NCBI RefSeq assembly: GCF_003384725.1
Contig: NZ_QNVV01000026.1
Coordinates: 1 to 54,575, forward strand
Source: Chryseobacterium pennipullorum
GTDB lineage: Bacteria > Bacteroidota > Bacteroidia > Flavobacteriales > Weeksellaceae
Direction of reading: 5' to 3'
DNA: 54,575 nucleotides
In this document: in pieces, positions 26,837 to 35,610 of the stretch
Position numbering within the stretch: position 1 is the stretch's first letter
Layout of the letters: every line of letters starts with the position of its first letter
Program-made: the position numbers and the translations under genes
Notes under the pieces: model-generated
Told to the model about the DNA's origin: nothing
What the model saw: only the letters and a program-made list of their open reading frames with translations
Databases searched by the model: none

Positions 26837-27013
26837 AAAAAAGAATTTAGAATATACTTAACGACAAAGATGCTCAGGTGATGACATTAGCAAAGAAATG
26901 ATCATTTTCATTGCAGCTTACGCAATAGCTTTGCCTCTCTTGTGAATACATAAGGAGGTTGAAAAAGTAAGCTCCGGTCTGTTGTAACTCTGAGTCCAAA
27001 AATATTATAATAC

Positions 27014-27622
27014 ATGCAAAAACTAATTATGATAAAATCCCGTGCAGTTCCGCTGCCGGCAGAAAATATAGATACCGATCAGATTATTCCTGCGAGATTT
27101 CTGAAAAGCATAGACAGAAAAGGATTTGGAGAAAATCTGTTCAGGGACTGGAGGTTCAGCATGCATACCGGAGAGCCTGATCCCGGGTTTGTGTTGAATG
27201 ATCCCACTTTCCGGGGTGAAATTCTTGTGGCAGGTAACAACTTCGGGTGCGGGAGCAGCCGTGAACACGCAGCATGGGCTTTAACAGATTATGGGTTCAA
27301 AGTAATTGTCTCAAGTTATTTTGCAGATATTTTTAAAGGAAATGCTTTGAATAATGGCCTTCTTCCGGTAAAAGTTTCCGAAGGGTTTCTGAAAGAAATT
27401 TTAAATGGCATCAGCAAAAATCCCAAATATGAAATTGTAGTGGATGTTGAGCGGCAGATCATCAGCTTTAATGGGACGACCGAAACTTTTGAACTAGATT
27501 CTTATAAAAAAATATGCCTCTTAAATGGGTATGACGATATTGATTTTCTAATCAGCAGAAAACAGGCGATCAGAGAATTTGAACTAAAAACACAAAAAGA
27601 AAATGAAAGACAATTATTTTAA
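27014..27622 (+). CDS. leuD: 3-isopropylmalate dehydratase small subunit
   Basis: A 202-residue swivel-domain subunit. The motifs NIDTDQIIPARFL, GNNFGCGSSREHA and FADIFKGNALNNGLLPV are diagnostic. It partners LeuC. Its end overlaps the start of leuB by 20 bases, which points to translational coupling. The 177-base gap before it is larger than elsewhere in the operon and contains no clear terminator. Confidence 0.97.
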   Translation: MQKLIMIKSRAVPLPAENIDTDQIIPARFLKSIDRKGFGENLFRDWRFSMHTGEPDPGFVLNDPTFRGEILVAGNNFGCGSSREHAAWALTDYGFKVIVSSYFADIFKGNALNNGLLPVKVSEGFLKEILNGISKNPKYEIVVDVERQIISFNGTTETFELDSYKKICLLNGYDDIDFLISRKQAIREFELKTQKENERQLF

Positions 27623-28727
27623 AATCGCAGTGCTTCCCGGAGATGGGATTGGCCCGGAAATTATCAGTGAAAGCATTAAAATTCTGGATGTGATTGCAGA
27701 AGCATTTCAATACAAATTTCATTTCGATTACGGACTGATTGGTGCAGAAGCAATCTTTAAAACTGGAAACCCGCTTCCTGAAGAGACTTTAAAAATCTGT
27801 AAAGAATCGGATGCTGTGCTTTTTGGAGCGATCGGAGATCCCGTTTTTGACAATAATCCGGAAGCCAAGGTAAGACCTGAACAGGGACTGCTAAGACTTC
27901 GTAAAGAATTGGGCCTTTTTGCAAATATCCGTCCCTTGCAAACCTATTCTTCACTGATTGAGAAGAGTCCGCTCAAAAAGGAAATTATTGAAGGGGCAGA
28001 TATTCAGATCTTCCGGGAATTGGTAAGCGGAATTTATTTTGGAGAAAAATTTACAGATCCTGAAGAGGCATATGCCTATGATGTGTGCCGTTACAGCCGT
28101 GAAGACATTCTTCCCATTGCCCATATGGCATTTCAGGAAGCTCAGAAGAGAAATAAAAAGCTTACCCTGATCGATAAGGCCAACGTGCTGGATACCTCCA
28201 GGTTATGGAGAAAAACCTGTCAAGAAATTGCTGCCGAATATCCGGATGTTCAGTTGGACTACATGTTTGTAGATAATGCAGCTATGCAGCTGATCCTTAA
28301 TCCTAAGCAGTTTGATGTTATCTTGACGGAAAATATGTTTGGAGATATTATTTCTGATGAAGCCAGTGTCATCGGGGGATCTATCGGGCTTTTGCCATCA
28401 GCATCGATAGGAGAGAACAATGCCCTATTTGAGCCTATTCACGGGTCTTATCCTCAGGCAAAAGGAAAAGGAATTGCCAATCCGGTAGCATCAATCCTTA
28501 GTGTAGCCATGATGTTGGATCATCTGGGATTGCAGTCTGCCGCCGGTAAATTGAAACAGTCTGTAGAACATGCCATTGAGAATAAGTACGTCACCATTGA
28601 TCTGAATACCAAGCAATATTATTCTACGAGTGAGGTGGGAAGCTTTATTGCAGATTATATCCGTTATTCCGAAAAATCTTACTACAATTTTGAAAATGTG
28701 AAGATCGGGAAGTCAACCATTGTATAG
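27603..28727 (+). CDS. leuB: 3-isopropylmalate dehydrogenase
   Basis: A 374-residue NAD-dependent beta-decarboxylating dehydrogenase, third step of leucine synthesis. The sequence has AVLPGDGIGPEI, the substrate loop RPEQGLLRLRKELGLFANIRP, the catalytic Tyr/Lys region FGEKFTDPEEAYAYD and TLIDKANVLDTSRLW, the metal-binding Asp in FGDIISDEAS, and the NAD-binding EPIHGSYP. It is the last gene of the leuACDB operon and is followed by a terminator. Confidence 0.97.
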   Translation: MKDNYFKIAVLPGDGIGPEIISESIKILDVIAEAFQYKFHFDYGLIGAEAIFKTGNPLPEETLKICKESDAVLFGAIGDPVFDNNPEAKVRPEQGLLRLRKELGLFANIRPLQTYSSLIEKSPLKKEIIEGADIQIFRELVSGIYFGEKFTDPEEAYAYDVCRYSREDILPIAHMAFQEAQKRNKKLTLIDKANVLDTSRLWRKTCQEIAAEYPDVQLDYMFVDNAAMQLILNPKQFDVILTENMFGDIISDEASVIGGSIGLLPSASIGENNALFEPIHGSYPQAKGKGIANPVASILSVAMMLDHLGLQSAAGKLKQSVEHAIENKYVTIDLNTKQYYSTSEVGSFIADYIRYSEKSYYNFENVKIGKSTIV

Positions 28728-28759
28728 AAACAAAAAAAGTTCACTTAGATAGTTAGAAG

Positions 28760-28796
28760 AAAGGTTCCGTCTCTTTATGAGTCGGAGCCTTTCGCT
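28760..28796 (+). terminator. Terminator of the leu operon
   Basis: Arms AAAGGTTCCGTCTC and GAGTCGGAGCCTTT pair with two internal mismatches around a short loop and are followed by a T-rich tail. It lies 33 bases past leuB. Confidence 0.65.
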
Positions 28797-28966
28797 TTTG
28801 GATCCGGGATATTTTAAATCGTTATGAAGATGAAACGCATTGATGTTGCATGCTGTATATTTTCCGATCGTAATGGCGTTTCACTTAGCAAGGGGTGGAA
28901 GGTTAGCTTTTACTTTGAAATGATATTACTTCATTTTGTATGAAGCGAATCAACGACATTAAAATA

Positions 28967-29000
28967 AAAAATTCCGTCTCATCACGAGACGGAATTTTTT
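28967..29000. terminator. Terminator of the MazG-Trx-DUF4230 operon
   Basis: Perfect arms AAAAATTCCGTCTC and GAGACGGAATTTTT with a five-base loop and A/T-runs on both sides. It abuts the stop codon of the last gene of the minus-strand operon and faces the leu operon on the other side. Confidence 0.75.
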
Positions 29001-29184
29001 ACTCTTTTGTATTATCCGTTTTTCCTGTTTTGTTTTTTGATGACTTCTGGACATCTTTCTTATCAATATCAGGCGGATTGGTATTTTTCGATGAGGCAGG
29101 AATATTCTGGAAATCCTGATTTTGCTTTTTAGTTTCTGCGGTATTGGCAGATTCCTTTTTTTTGTTACTTCCTTCTGAGTTCAT
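28999..29184 (-). CDS. Small hydrophilic, probably disordered protein
   Basis: A 61-residue protein made almost only of Lys, Asn, Ser, Thr, Asp, Glu and Gln (MNSEGSNKKKESANTAETKK). It has no hydrophobic core and no signal peptide. It starts 12 bases after the DUF4230 gene and ends at the operon terminator, so it is probably expressed as the last gene. Function unknown. Confidence 0.55.
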   Translation of the reverse strand: MNSEGSNKKKESANTAETKKQNQDFQNIPASSKNTNPPDIDKKDVQKSSKNKTGKTDNTKE

Positions 29185-29196
29185 AGCTTTTGAATT

Positions 29197-29802
29197 TTAG
29201 AGTCCAAGAATACCGATCTTTCCGGTTTTATCTTCTATCGTATAATTCAAAGCCTTTGCCAAAACGAAAATATGATCAAGGTTTTCCATCAATTGCTTGC
29301 GCCCTTCCGTTCTCAGTTGGTTCTGATCCACAGATTTGATGGCTGTTTCCTTAGCTTTCGCCGTTACATTTTTAATGTCTTTTTCTGAAATCCTGTTGAA
29401 AAAAGAATCGTCTAAAGACTGGATCTCCACACTTGGGGTGATTCTGATATCTGCATCAGGAAGTTCTGTAATGACCAGTTTTTTGTTGATGGAGTCTACC
29501 TCCATCTTCATTTTATTAAGATCGTAAGAAACCTGGGCATTGGTCTTTGTATAGGTGATGATGCTGTTGCTGGATACTTCTTTCCCAAATACTTCATAGC
29601 CCATTTTTGTTTTCTGCATGGTAGAAGTATTCTGTTCCATTACGACCATCTTATTCATCTTCGAAATCTGATTGGTCAGAACATAATAATCCGACTGTTC
29701 TGTTTTTCCACCCAGGTTCAGACATGACTTAAGGCCAAAAAACAACAGCACCATAACGCCGGCGCCAGCTATAAACGATAATATTGTTTTATAATTTCTC
29801 AA
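29197..29802 (-). CDS. DUF4230 family membrane-anchored protein
   Basis: A 201-residue protein that seems to start at TTG, two bases after the stop of the thioredoxin-like gene; the first internal ATG would cut into the membrane anchor. Residues about 7-30 form a single N-terminal membrane helix. The rest is a soluble domain with VLTNQISKMNKMVVMEQ and ITELPDADIRITPSVEIQS, which fits the DUF4230 family. Function is unknown. The domain should face the periplasm. Confidence 0.75.
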   Translation of the reverse strand: MRNYKTILSFIAGAGVMVLLFFGLKSCLNLGGKTEQSDYYVLTNQISKMNKMVVMEQNTSTMQKTKMGYEVFGKEVSSNSIITYTKTNAQVSYDLNKMKMEVDSINKKLVITELPDADIRITPSVEIQSLDDSFFNRISEKDIKNVTAKAKETAIKSVDQNQLRTEGRKQLMENLDHIFVLAKALNYTIEDKTGKIGILGL

Positions 29803-29804
29803 AT

Positions 29805-30368
29805 CTATTTAAAAATTTCTTTAATTACAGATGAATCGTTCTTTTTCAGAATTTCAGCCAGATCCCTCTCGATATATCCGCTGGTAGGCATCTCTACAAT
29901 TCGTCCTGCTTCTTTCCCATATCTTTTAAGGATAATGGTTGGAACTTTCTGGATATTATAAAGGCTTTCATCTCCTGTAGGTGACTCTTTTTTGCGGTTG
30001 ACAGCAATAATGGTCAGTTTGCTTTCTGGAAAGCTTACTTCTTCCAAAATTTTCATCAATCTCGGAATATCTCTGTGGCTGTCTTCACACCAGGTTCCCA
30101 TGAAAACAATGATTTCATATGACCCCAACCTTTCTTTCTTCAGCTCACTGATGGCTTTTTGGTCCATGGCATACTCGTCATGTTCCTTTACGTACCAGTC
30201 GGCATATGGAGCTTTTAAAAACTGCTCTTTCTGCTGGTGACCCAAAAGCATTTTACCGTCTTTCTGGGTTTCTACCTCGCGGTTAACCACAATCTTCTGA
30301 GCATCCAGCTGCTGGGAAGCCAAAAATAAAGCTGAAACGGCAACAAAGCTTGTAATAAATTTTTTCAT
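29805..30368 (-). CDS. Exported thioredoxin-like protein with a CxxS site
   Basis: A 187-residue protein with signal peptide (MKKFITSFVAVSALFLASQQLDAQ has the required charge, core and cleavage region). The thioredoxin-fold active-site motif is GTWCEDSHRDIP: Cys94 is followed by Ser97 where classical thioredoxins have the second Cys. The cis-Pro loop KVPTIIL is present. A monothiol site fits thiol exchange or an isomerase-like role better than disulfide reduction; this is inference. It starts three bases after the MazG-like gene and is followed two bases later by the DUF4230 gene. Confidence 0.85.
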   Translation of the reverse strand: MKKFITSFVAVSALFLASQQLDAQKIVVNREVETQKDGKMLLGHQQKEQFLKAPYADWYVKEHDEYAMDQKAISELKKERLGSYEIIVFMGTWCEDSHRDIPRLMKILEEVSFPESKLTIIAVNRKKESPTGDESLYNIQKVPTIILKRYGKEAGRIVEMPTSGYIERDLAEILKKNDSSVIKEIFK

Positions 30369-30371
30369 ATT

Positions 30372-30839
30372 TTATTTCTCAATGATTGATTTCAAATCAG
30401 CAGGAGAGTAGTATTTGTTTTTTAATACTTTATGATCTGCCTGTCTGTAGACATTGAATTTCTCTCCAGACTTTTCATAAAAAGATTCCACTTCCTTTTC
30501 CTTATAGAATTCCACTGTTTCATTGGCCTGTTCTTCATTATCGCATGCTTTTGACATATTGGAACGCTGAACTTCGTTGAATAGCTCTACAAATTTATTG
30601 CCAAGTCCGAATTCAAGTACAGCACCGCTCAAAACATATTGAAGATCACAAAGCGCATCGGCAATTTCTACAATATTCTGATCAGCTATTGCCTGTTTCA
30701 ATTCATTGAGCTCTTCCTGAAGAAGCTCGACTCTCAGATTGCATCTTTCCGGAGAAGGTATTTGTGGGGTATCTAAAATAGGGGCTTTAAAAGTAGTATG
30801 GAATTCTGCTACTTGGTTCAGACTATCAATTTTATCCAT
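30372..30839 (-). CDS. MazG-like nucleoside triphosphate pyrophosphohydrolase
   Basis: A 155-residue all-alpha protein from the ATG at 30839; an in-frame GTG 21 bases upstream is also possible. The magnesium-binding motif of the all-alpha NTP-PPase superfamily is visible: ELLQEELNELKQAI followed by EIADALCDLQYVL (ExxEE and ExxD pattern). Such enzymes hydrolyse nucleoside triphosphates or related compounds to monophosphates, often for house-cleaning. It is the first gene of a tight four-gene minus-strand operon. Confidence 0.85.
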   Translation of the reverse strand: MDKIDSLNQVAEFHTTFKAPILDTPQIPSPERCNLRVELLQEELNELKQAIADQNIVEIADALCDLQYVLSGAVLEFGLGNKFVELFNEVQRSNMSKACDNEEQANETVEFYKEKEVESFYEKSGEKFNVYRQADHKVLKNKYYSPADLKSIIEK

Positions 30840-31040
30840 GAATTTTTTTAATTTACCCACAAAGATAGAAAACGATTTGCTAACGGTGAAATGTAGCGTC
30901 TAAAATAAAACGTATAAAAACGATGAATGCTGATAATGTTTAGCTTGACATTTTCTGTAAAGATGCTACATGCATTGAACCTGCATACGAAAGTAATACC
31001 TGTGAATAAAATCTGAAGCTATGAATCGACATTGAAACCC

Positions 31041-31077
31041 AAAAAAAAAGCCACAATTAAATAAGTTGTGGCCTTTT
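31041..31077 (-). terminator. Terminator of the TNT-like toxin operon
   Basis: A hairpin with CCACAA and TTGTGG arms extended by GCC/AAAG pairs, with a long T-run on the minus strand (nine A on the plus strand). It lies 24 bases past the stop of the 139-residue gene. Confidence 0.7.
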
Positions 31078-31100
31078 ACGTTAAATTCCTGATCGTGCGG

Positions 31101-31520
31101 TTATACCATTTCCCGGTAGCTCCAAACACCTGAAATAGACAGGACCGTTAATCCGGGCTGTTTTTCTCCATAGCCGAAGACCACAATATAGTTTGAATGA
31201 CACGATGAACAATTGGTTCCGAAATACAAAGTGGGTAAATTGCTAACGGTTAATGCTCCAAAATGCAGCATATTGTTTGCCGTTTCACGGACGGCTCCCG
31301 CCTGTACCAGTTCCGATTTTGAAAGTACTTGATCTTCTTGATATATTTGAATGATCGGAAATCCCGTTTGATAGGGAACGATTTCAATTGGGTTTGCCTT
31401 TCCGCAGGTACAGCAGATAAAACTTGTTTTCGCAGATCCGCTGATCTCTTCGTTGGAGAAGCTGTCTTTTGCAACAACTGCTTTTTCAGTAATGCTTATT
31501 CTTTTTAATATAGGATACAT
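31101..31520 (-). CDS. Small protein with two CxxC pairs, candidate immunity partner
   Basis: A 139-residue cytosolic protein, no signal peptide. Two cysteine pairs, FICCTCGKANP and NCSSCHSNY, are spaced like the halves of a zinc ribbon. The rest is mixed beta-strand-like (TLYFGTNC, YIVVFGYGEKQPGL). I do not recognise the family. It follows the TNT-like lipoprotein gene after 10 bases and they share one terminator. Small genes placed directly after a polymorphic-type toxin gene are often immunity genes, so this is a candidate immunity protein; this is inference from position only. It could also be an unrelated zinc-binding protein. Confidence 0.6.
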   Translation of the reverse strand: MYPILKRISITEKAVVAKDSFSNEEISGSAKTSFICCTCGKANPIEIVPYQTGFPIIQIYQEDQVLSKSELVQAGAVRETANNMLHFGALTVSNLPTLYFGTNCSSCHSNYIVVFGYGEKQPGLTVLSISGVWSYREMV

Positions 31521-31530
31521 CCGTATTTAT

Positions 31531-32247
31531 TTAATGATCGATAACAGTGCCGACCAGATTGTTATATTTTCCGCTTGGACTTTTTTTAATAGTGATTTTT
31601 ACATACCCTTCTTCTGCAAGTTTATTCCATGTTTTCTGATAGCCTGTTGTAATGTCAATAGGGATCTTCCACATAGTCTGTTTGCCATTTCCAGCCTGGT
31701 TAAACCATGGGATAATATCGGCGGTTTGAGACTTGAAAGGTAGTGCATTATTCACAACATCAATCTCATAATAGAAATCATATTTGTTTTCTTCCTGATT
31801 TAAAGCCCTTTGGGTAAAAGTGTAAACGTATCCATTAATGATCGGGCTGGTAAAGCTGCCACCCAAAGTAGGCACTCCTGTGCCGGTATAGTTTCCTACG
31901 GCGCCACTATAGCGGTCAAATTTTTGTCCCATCTGGAAAGGCACGTCATCCACAATATTGTAGCCGCCATTAGCTGGTGGCCATCCGCCATTAAGGCTAT
32001 TGGCTTTAAAAAGTGTTTCCAGCTTGCTCCATTCTCCGTTTTTGTACAGGTCGTATGCCTGGTTTCTGATGGTTGTGTTTACCGTACCGTTGGGATCATA
32101 CGTAGCAGCGAGCTCATCAGCATTTTTGTAGAATACGATTTTAACGGGGTTTGAATGATCATCAGTTTCATCATCACGGTCAGAACTACAGCTCACGGAA
32201 AAAGAAATACTGGCTAATAGAAAAATGTACTTAAATAAATGTTTCAT
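31531..32247 (-). CDS. Lipoprotein with TNT-like NAD+-glycohydrolase domain
   Basis: A 238-residue protein from the ATG at 32247, which begins a lipoprotein signal (lipobox SVSC, Cys20); an in-frame start 27 bases upstream is less likely. Cys20 is followed by SSDRDDE, resembling a surface-export signal for Bacteroidota lipoproteins. Residues about 87-222 match the layout of the tuberculosis necrotizing toxin (TNT) domain: GGWPPANGG, then GQKFDRYSG (Arg112-Tyr113), GSFTSP, TQRAL (Arg147), ALPFKS, IIPWFNQAGNGKQ (Gln190) and EEGYVKI. TNT enzymes hydrolyse NAD+. The Arg and Gln positions correspond to residues important for TNT activity. Whether this one is a toxin or an NAD-scavenging enzyme is not clear. 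Confidence 0.75.
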   Translation of the reverse strand: MKHLFKYIFLLASISFSVSCSSDRDDETDDHSNPVKIVFYKNADELAATYDPNGTVNTTIRNQAYDLYKNGEWSKLETLFKANSLNGGWPPANGGYNIVDDVPFQMGQKFDRYSGAVGNYTGTGVPTLGGSFTSPIINGYVYTFTQRALNQEENKYDFYYEIDVVNNALPFKSQTADIIPWFNQAGNGKQTMWKIPIDITTGYQKTWNKLAEEGYVKITIKKSPSGKYNNLVGTVIDH

Positions 32248-32679
32248 ATAAAAAATTTTAATGTAAAAAATCAAATGAATTAGTATCGGGAGTACAGATG
32301 GGTCGTGACTGACCTTCGAACATGGTTCATACTGCTTTTAATGATGCGGGAGCAAAAGTGCATAACCCTCATCTCAAAAAAAAACTGTTTTCACTGAAGG
32401 CAGAGCCAACTGCAAATATTTTCAGTGCTCCCCGGAATACGAATAGGGGCAAACGGTACAATAAAAGAATAATGAATGATAAAAATAAATTAAAAAAATG
32501 AAATATTTATTATTTTTATTAATTAAAATATTTATATGATTATTTTAAATGAATACATAAATCAATTATGTATAATATTTTACATTTTAAATAATTGAAC
32601 AGCTTCTGTTTTAGATTAATGAACAGTAAAAAGGCTGCCCAAGCGGGCAGCCTTTCACATCGGTCAATTTAAAAAGGGA
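32248..32679. other. AT-rich intergenic region upstream of the TNT-like gene
   Basis: About 430 bases without a gene. The part from 32460 to 32600 is very AT-rich (long runs of A, T and ATT). It holds the promoter of the TNT-like operon, none clear enough to mark, and the terminator of the metalloprotease gene. GAACATGGTTC near 32318 is a short palindrome. Confidence 0.4.
32630..32655 (-). terminator. Terminator of the reprolysin-like metalloprotease gene
   Basis: Perfect 11-bp arms AAAGGCTGCCC and GGGCAGCCTTT with a four-base loop, 25 bases past the stop codon, with an A-run on the plus strand. Confidence 0.8.
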
Positions 32680-35610
32680 TTAGTTTTTAATAAATCTCTT
32701 GCTTGTGTCTCCGATCTGGATCATATAAGCACCTTTGATAAGATTGCTTACATTCACGGAGCCTCTTTGAAGTTTTCCTGAGTCTATTCGTTTTCCACCC
32801 ATATCATAGATTGTATAATCTTCTGCTGTTGTGTTGGAAATATATAATACATCTCTCACTGGATTCGGATAAAGCTTAATATCAGTGATAAGATCTTTGG
32901 TGTTGGAAAGATCACCTCTTCCGGAAGATACGATATTCAGAGTATAATCTTCTACCTGTCCGTACGTGTAAGCCTCACAAGATGAAGTAGGAATCGAGCT
33001 GTATTTCATCATTACTCTCATTCTTGTAGATCCTACAGTAGCTGTAGACGGAATGGTAATAGATCCTGTAACCGGACTTGTAGTAGATCCTGCTTTAGAC
33101 CATGCCAGTTCTCCGCTGTCTGTAAAGTCACCGTCACCGTTATAATCTATATAAACAGCATATGCTTCACTGTATTTTGTAGAAGTCCAGACCGGGGTTA
33201 TAGAAATCGTATAAGCATTTCCTCTGGTAACGTTGGTAGATACAGAAGTAAAGTTTTCATACCCTGCAGTTCCTGTAGAAGTATTATTAATGGTTCCGAA
33301 TTTTACATTTCCTATTCTTTCATCCGCTGTATTGGAAGCCGAAGCCGAACAGTAAGTAACAGTTCCCCCTGCAAGAGTTGTAACACTTACGGAGTTGCTT
33401 GATGTGGAAGTGTTTCCAGCTGCATCTTTAGCTTTAACGGAGAATGTGTAGGTTGTAGACGGGCTAAGTCCTGCCGCAGTATACGTGGTAGAAGCGGTGG
33501 AACCTATCAATGAGGCTCCCTGGTACACATCGTATCCTGTCACACCTACATTATCTGTAGCGCCGGACCACGAAAGATTGGTGCTGGTTGCTGTTGTTCC
33601 GGATGCTGCGAGGGTAGGTGCAGTAGGCGCTACGGTATCAGGGGTTCCTGATCCTGCATTGACCGAAATATTGGCATTATTGACATCAAAGAAAATATGA
33701 TTGGCTCCTTTTACCATAATTCTTCCCGTAGTGGTTGTCGCATTAGGAATTGTTACGGCTTGTGATCCGTCGTTAGGAGTTCCTGCCAATAAGGTAGTCC
33801 ATGTGTTTCCACTGTCTGTTGACCAAAGGATATCTACATTTGCTGAATTTACTCCATTTGAAGTGGTTCCTGCAACATCCCATGTAACCGTTTGAGAACT
33901 TCCGCCGGTATAGGTAGTGGCTGCATTTTGTGAAGTGACTACAAATGGTCCTGCGGTTCCGTTTACGGTAACAACAGCATCATCGGAATTATTTCCTGAA
34001 CCTCCCGCTTTATTATCACGGACCGTAAATCTGAAATTTAATGTTCTGGCTACCGAAGAAAGAGCCTCTACTGTAATTTCTGAACCCGCGGTGGTGGTCG
34101 CACCTGCCAGAACTGAAGCCATTCTAGGGAAATATCTTACCGGAACAGTAGTTGGTGTCCACGATCTGAAGTTAGGACCTGAGGCTTTGGAGGCACTGGC
34201 CGCAGAACTTGCTCCTGTTTGCGAAGAAGATGCATTGTCCATCTGCTCCCAGATGTACGTCAGGGAATCTCCATCAGCATCAGTACCGGTACCGGTGAGT
34301 ACAAATGGAGTTCCTTTCGGAATGGTATAATCCGAACCTGCATTAGCTGTTGGAATTGCATTGCCTGTGTTGGTACTTACCGGACAGGTTTTAGCTTTGA
34401 TATTATTAGTAATCTGCTGAATACTTACTGCATGGAAGAATGCATCAGAGTGTGGCTGTACATCTTGTCCGGTAATTCCTGCATATCCCATAATGGTGGA
34501 TCCGGATCCAGGTTCCATATTCACCCCTGTTCCTTCGTTTCCGTGGGAGAAGGTGTGATTTCCACCAAACTGATGTCCCATTTCATGGGCTACATAATCG
34601 ATGTCAAAATTATCTCCTGATGGAATCGCATCTGCCGGAGAAGTGTACCCGCTTCCTTTAGAGCCGTTGGTACAGATACATCCGATACATCCTGCATTTC
34701 CACCGCCTCCTGAAGCTCCGAACAGGTGTCCGATGTCATAGTTGGATTCACCGATAACTGAAGTTAATGTACTTTGAAGCTGAGAGTTCCAGCTGCTCAT
34801 TCCGGAAGAAGAGGAATAAGGATCTGTGGAGGCATTGGTATAGATTACCGCATCATTATTGGCGATCAGAACCATTCTTGCTGCGAAGTCTTTTTCAAAT
34901 ACCCCATTTACACGGGTCATTGTATTGTTCATCGCCGCTAAAGCCTGGGCTTTTGTTCCTCCGAAATAGGATGTATATTCCCCTGTGCAGGATAAGGCCA
35001 GCCTGAATGTTCTTAATTTGGCATCGTCGGCATTAGGCCTTGCTGCAAGGGCGGAATTGGCTACTCCTTTTTGAGCTGCATCAACAACCGTACATTCAAA
35101 TTTGTTCAGATCATCTTTCTTGTCAGACTTTCTGTACACCACATAGGTGGAGAGGTCTTTGGAATAGGGTTCAATAAATACGGCAGACTTATCACCGTAG
35201 ATTTCCATTGAGGATAAACCTAGTGAAGAAACACTGAAGTACACTGTAGAATTCGGGTCGTTCAGCCCTTCTCCCACATACGATTTGATGTCAGGATACT
35301 TTGCGGCCAGTTCAGGAGCAAAATTGGAATTTTCCCTCACCTTAAAGCTTTCCATTCTGCCTTCAGAATTTGGAAAAGAAATAATGAGTTCAGATTTTTC
35401 GCCGGCTGCGAGTCTTTTGGGAGCTTTGGCTAAAACGTTTTTTAATCCGTTGATATCCAGGTTGTAAACCTTTGGATTGGCAATGCCCGATTTGTTTTCA
35501 AAGATCTCAGATGAAGTTTTTCTGGAACCTTCAGACCAAAGACGATCAGTCTGCGCGAAAGAAACACCCGACATAAGGAGCATTCCAATCAGAGTTAATT
35601 GTTTTTTCAT
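32680..35610 (-). CDS. Secreted reprolysin-like (M12B) metalloprotease with FN3, GEVED and T9SS domains
   Basis: A 976-residue secreted protease. Signal peptide 1-19 (VSFAQ), pro-region to about 195, then a metzincin catalytic domain with HEMGHQFGGNH (His342, Glu343, His346, His352) and a Met-turn in STIMGYAG. A region with beta-sandwich features follows (about 415-660), then a fibronectin type III domain (about 665-755), a GEVED domain (about 785-885, YIDYNGDGDF and YGQVEDYTL), and a T9SS type A sorting domain (905-976, LYPNPVRDVLYI). It degrades extracellular protein substrates, inferred from the family. It is a single gene with its own terminator. Confidence 0.93.
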   Translation of the reverse strand: MKKQLTLIGMLLMSGVSFAQTDRLWSEGSRKTSSEIFENKSGIANPKVYNLDINGLKNVLAKAPKRLAAGEKSELIISFPNSEGRMESFKVRENSNFAPELAAKYPDIKSYVGEGLNDPNSTVYFSVSSLGLSSMEIYGDKSAVFIEPYSKDLSTYVVYRKSDKKDDLNKFECTVVDAAQKGVANSALAARPNADDAKLRTFRLALSCTGEYTSYFGGTKAQALAAMNNTMTRVNGVFEKDFAARMVLIANNDAVIYTNASTDPYSSSSGMSSWNSQLQSTLTSVIGESNYDIGHLFGASGGGGNAGCIGCICTNGSKGSGYTSPADAIPSGDNFDIDYVAHEMGHQFGGNHTFSHGNEGTGVNMEPGSGSTIMGYAGITGQDVQPHSDAFFHAVSIQQITNNIKAKTCPVSTNTGNAIPTANAGSDYTIPKGTPFVLTGTGTDADGDSLTYIWEQMDNASSSQTGASSAASASKASGPNFRSWTPTTVPVRYFPRMASVLAGATTTAGSEITVEALSSVARTLNFRFTVRDNKAGGSGNNSDDAVVTVNGTAGPFVVTSQNAATTYTGGSSQTVTWDVAGTTSNGVNSANVDILWSTDSGNTWTTLLAGTPNDGSQAVTIPNATTTTGRIMVKGANHIFFDVNNANISVNAGSGTPDTVAPTAPTLAASGTTATSTNLSWSGATDNVGVTGYDVYQGASLIGSTASTTYTAAGLSPSTTYTFSVKAKDAAGNTSTSSNSVSVTTLAGGTVTYCSASASNTADERIGNVKFGTINNTSTGTAGYENFTSVSTNVTRGNAYTISITPVWTSTKYSEAYAVYIDYNGDGDFTDSGELAWSKAGSTTSPVTGSITIPSTATVGSTRMRVMMKYSSIPTSSCEAYTYGQVEDYTLNIVSSGRGDLSNTKDLITDIKLYPNPVRDVLYISNTTAEDYTIYDMGGKRIDSGKLQRGSVNVSNLIKGAYMIQIGDTSKRFIKN

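Noticed and set aside
31531..32247. Functional link between the TNT-like NAD hydrolase and the nicotinamidase gene pncA
   Set aside because: The genes are 20 kb apart in separate transcripts; nicotinamidase is a common salvage enzyme.
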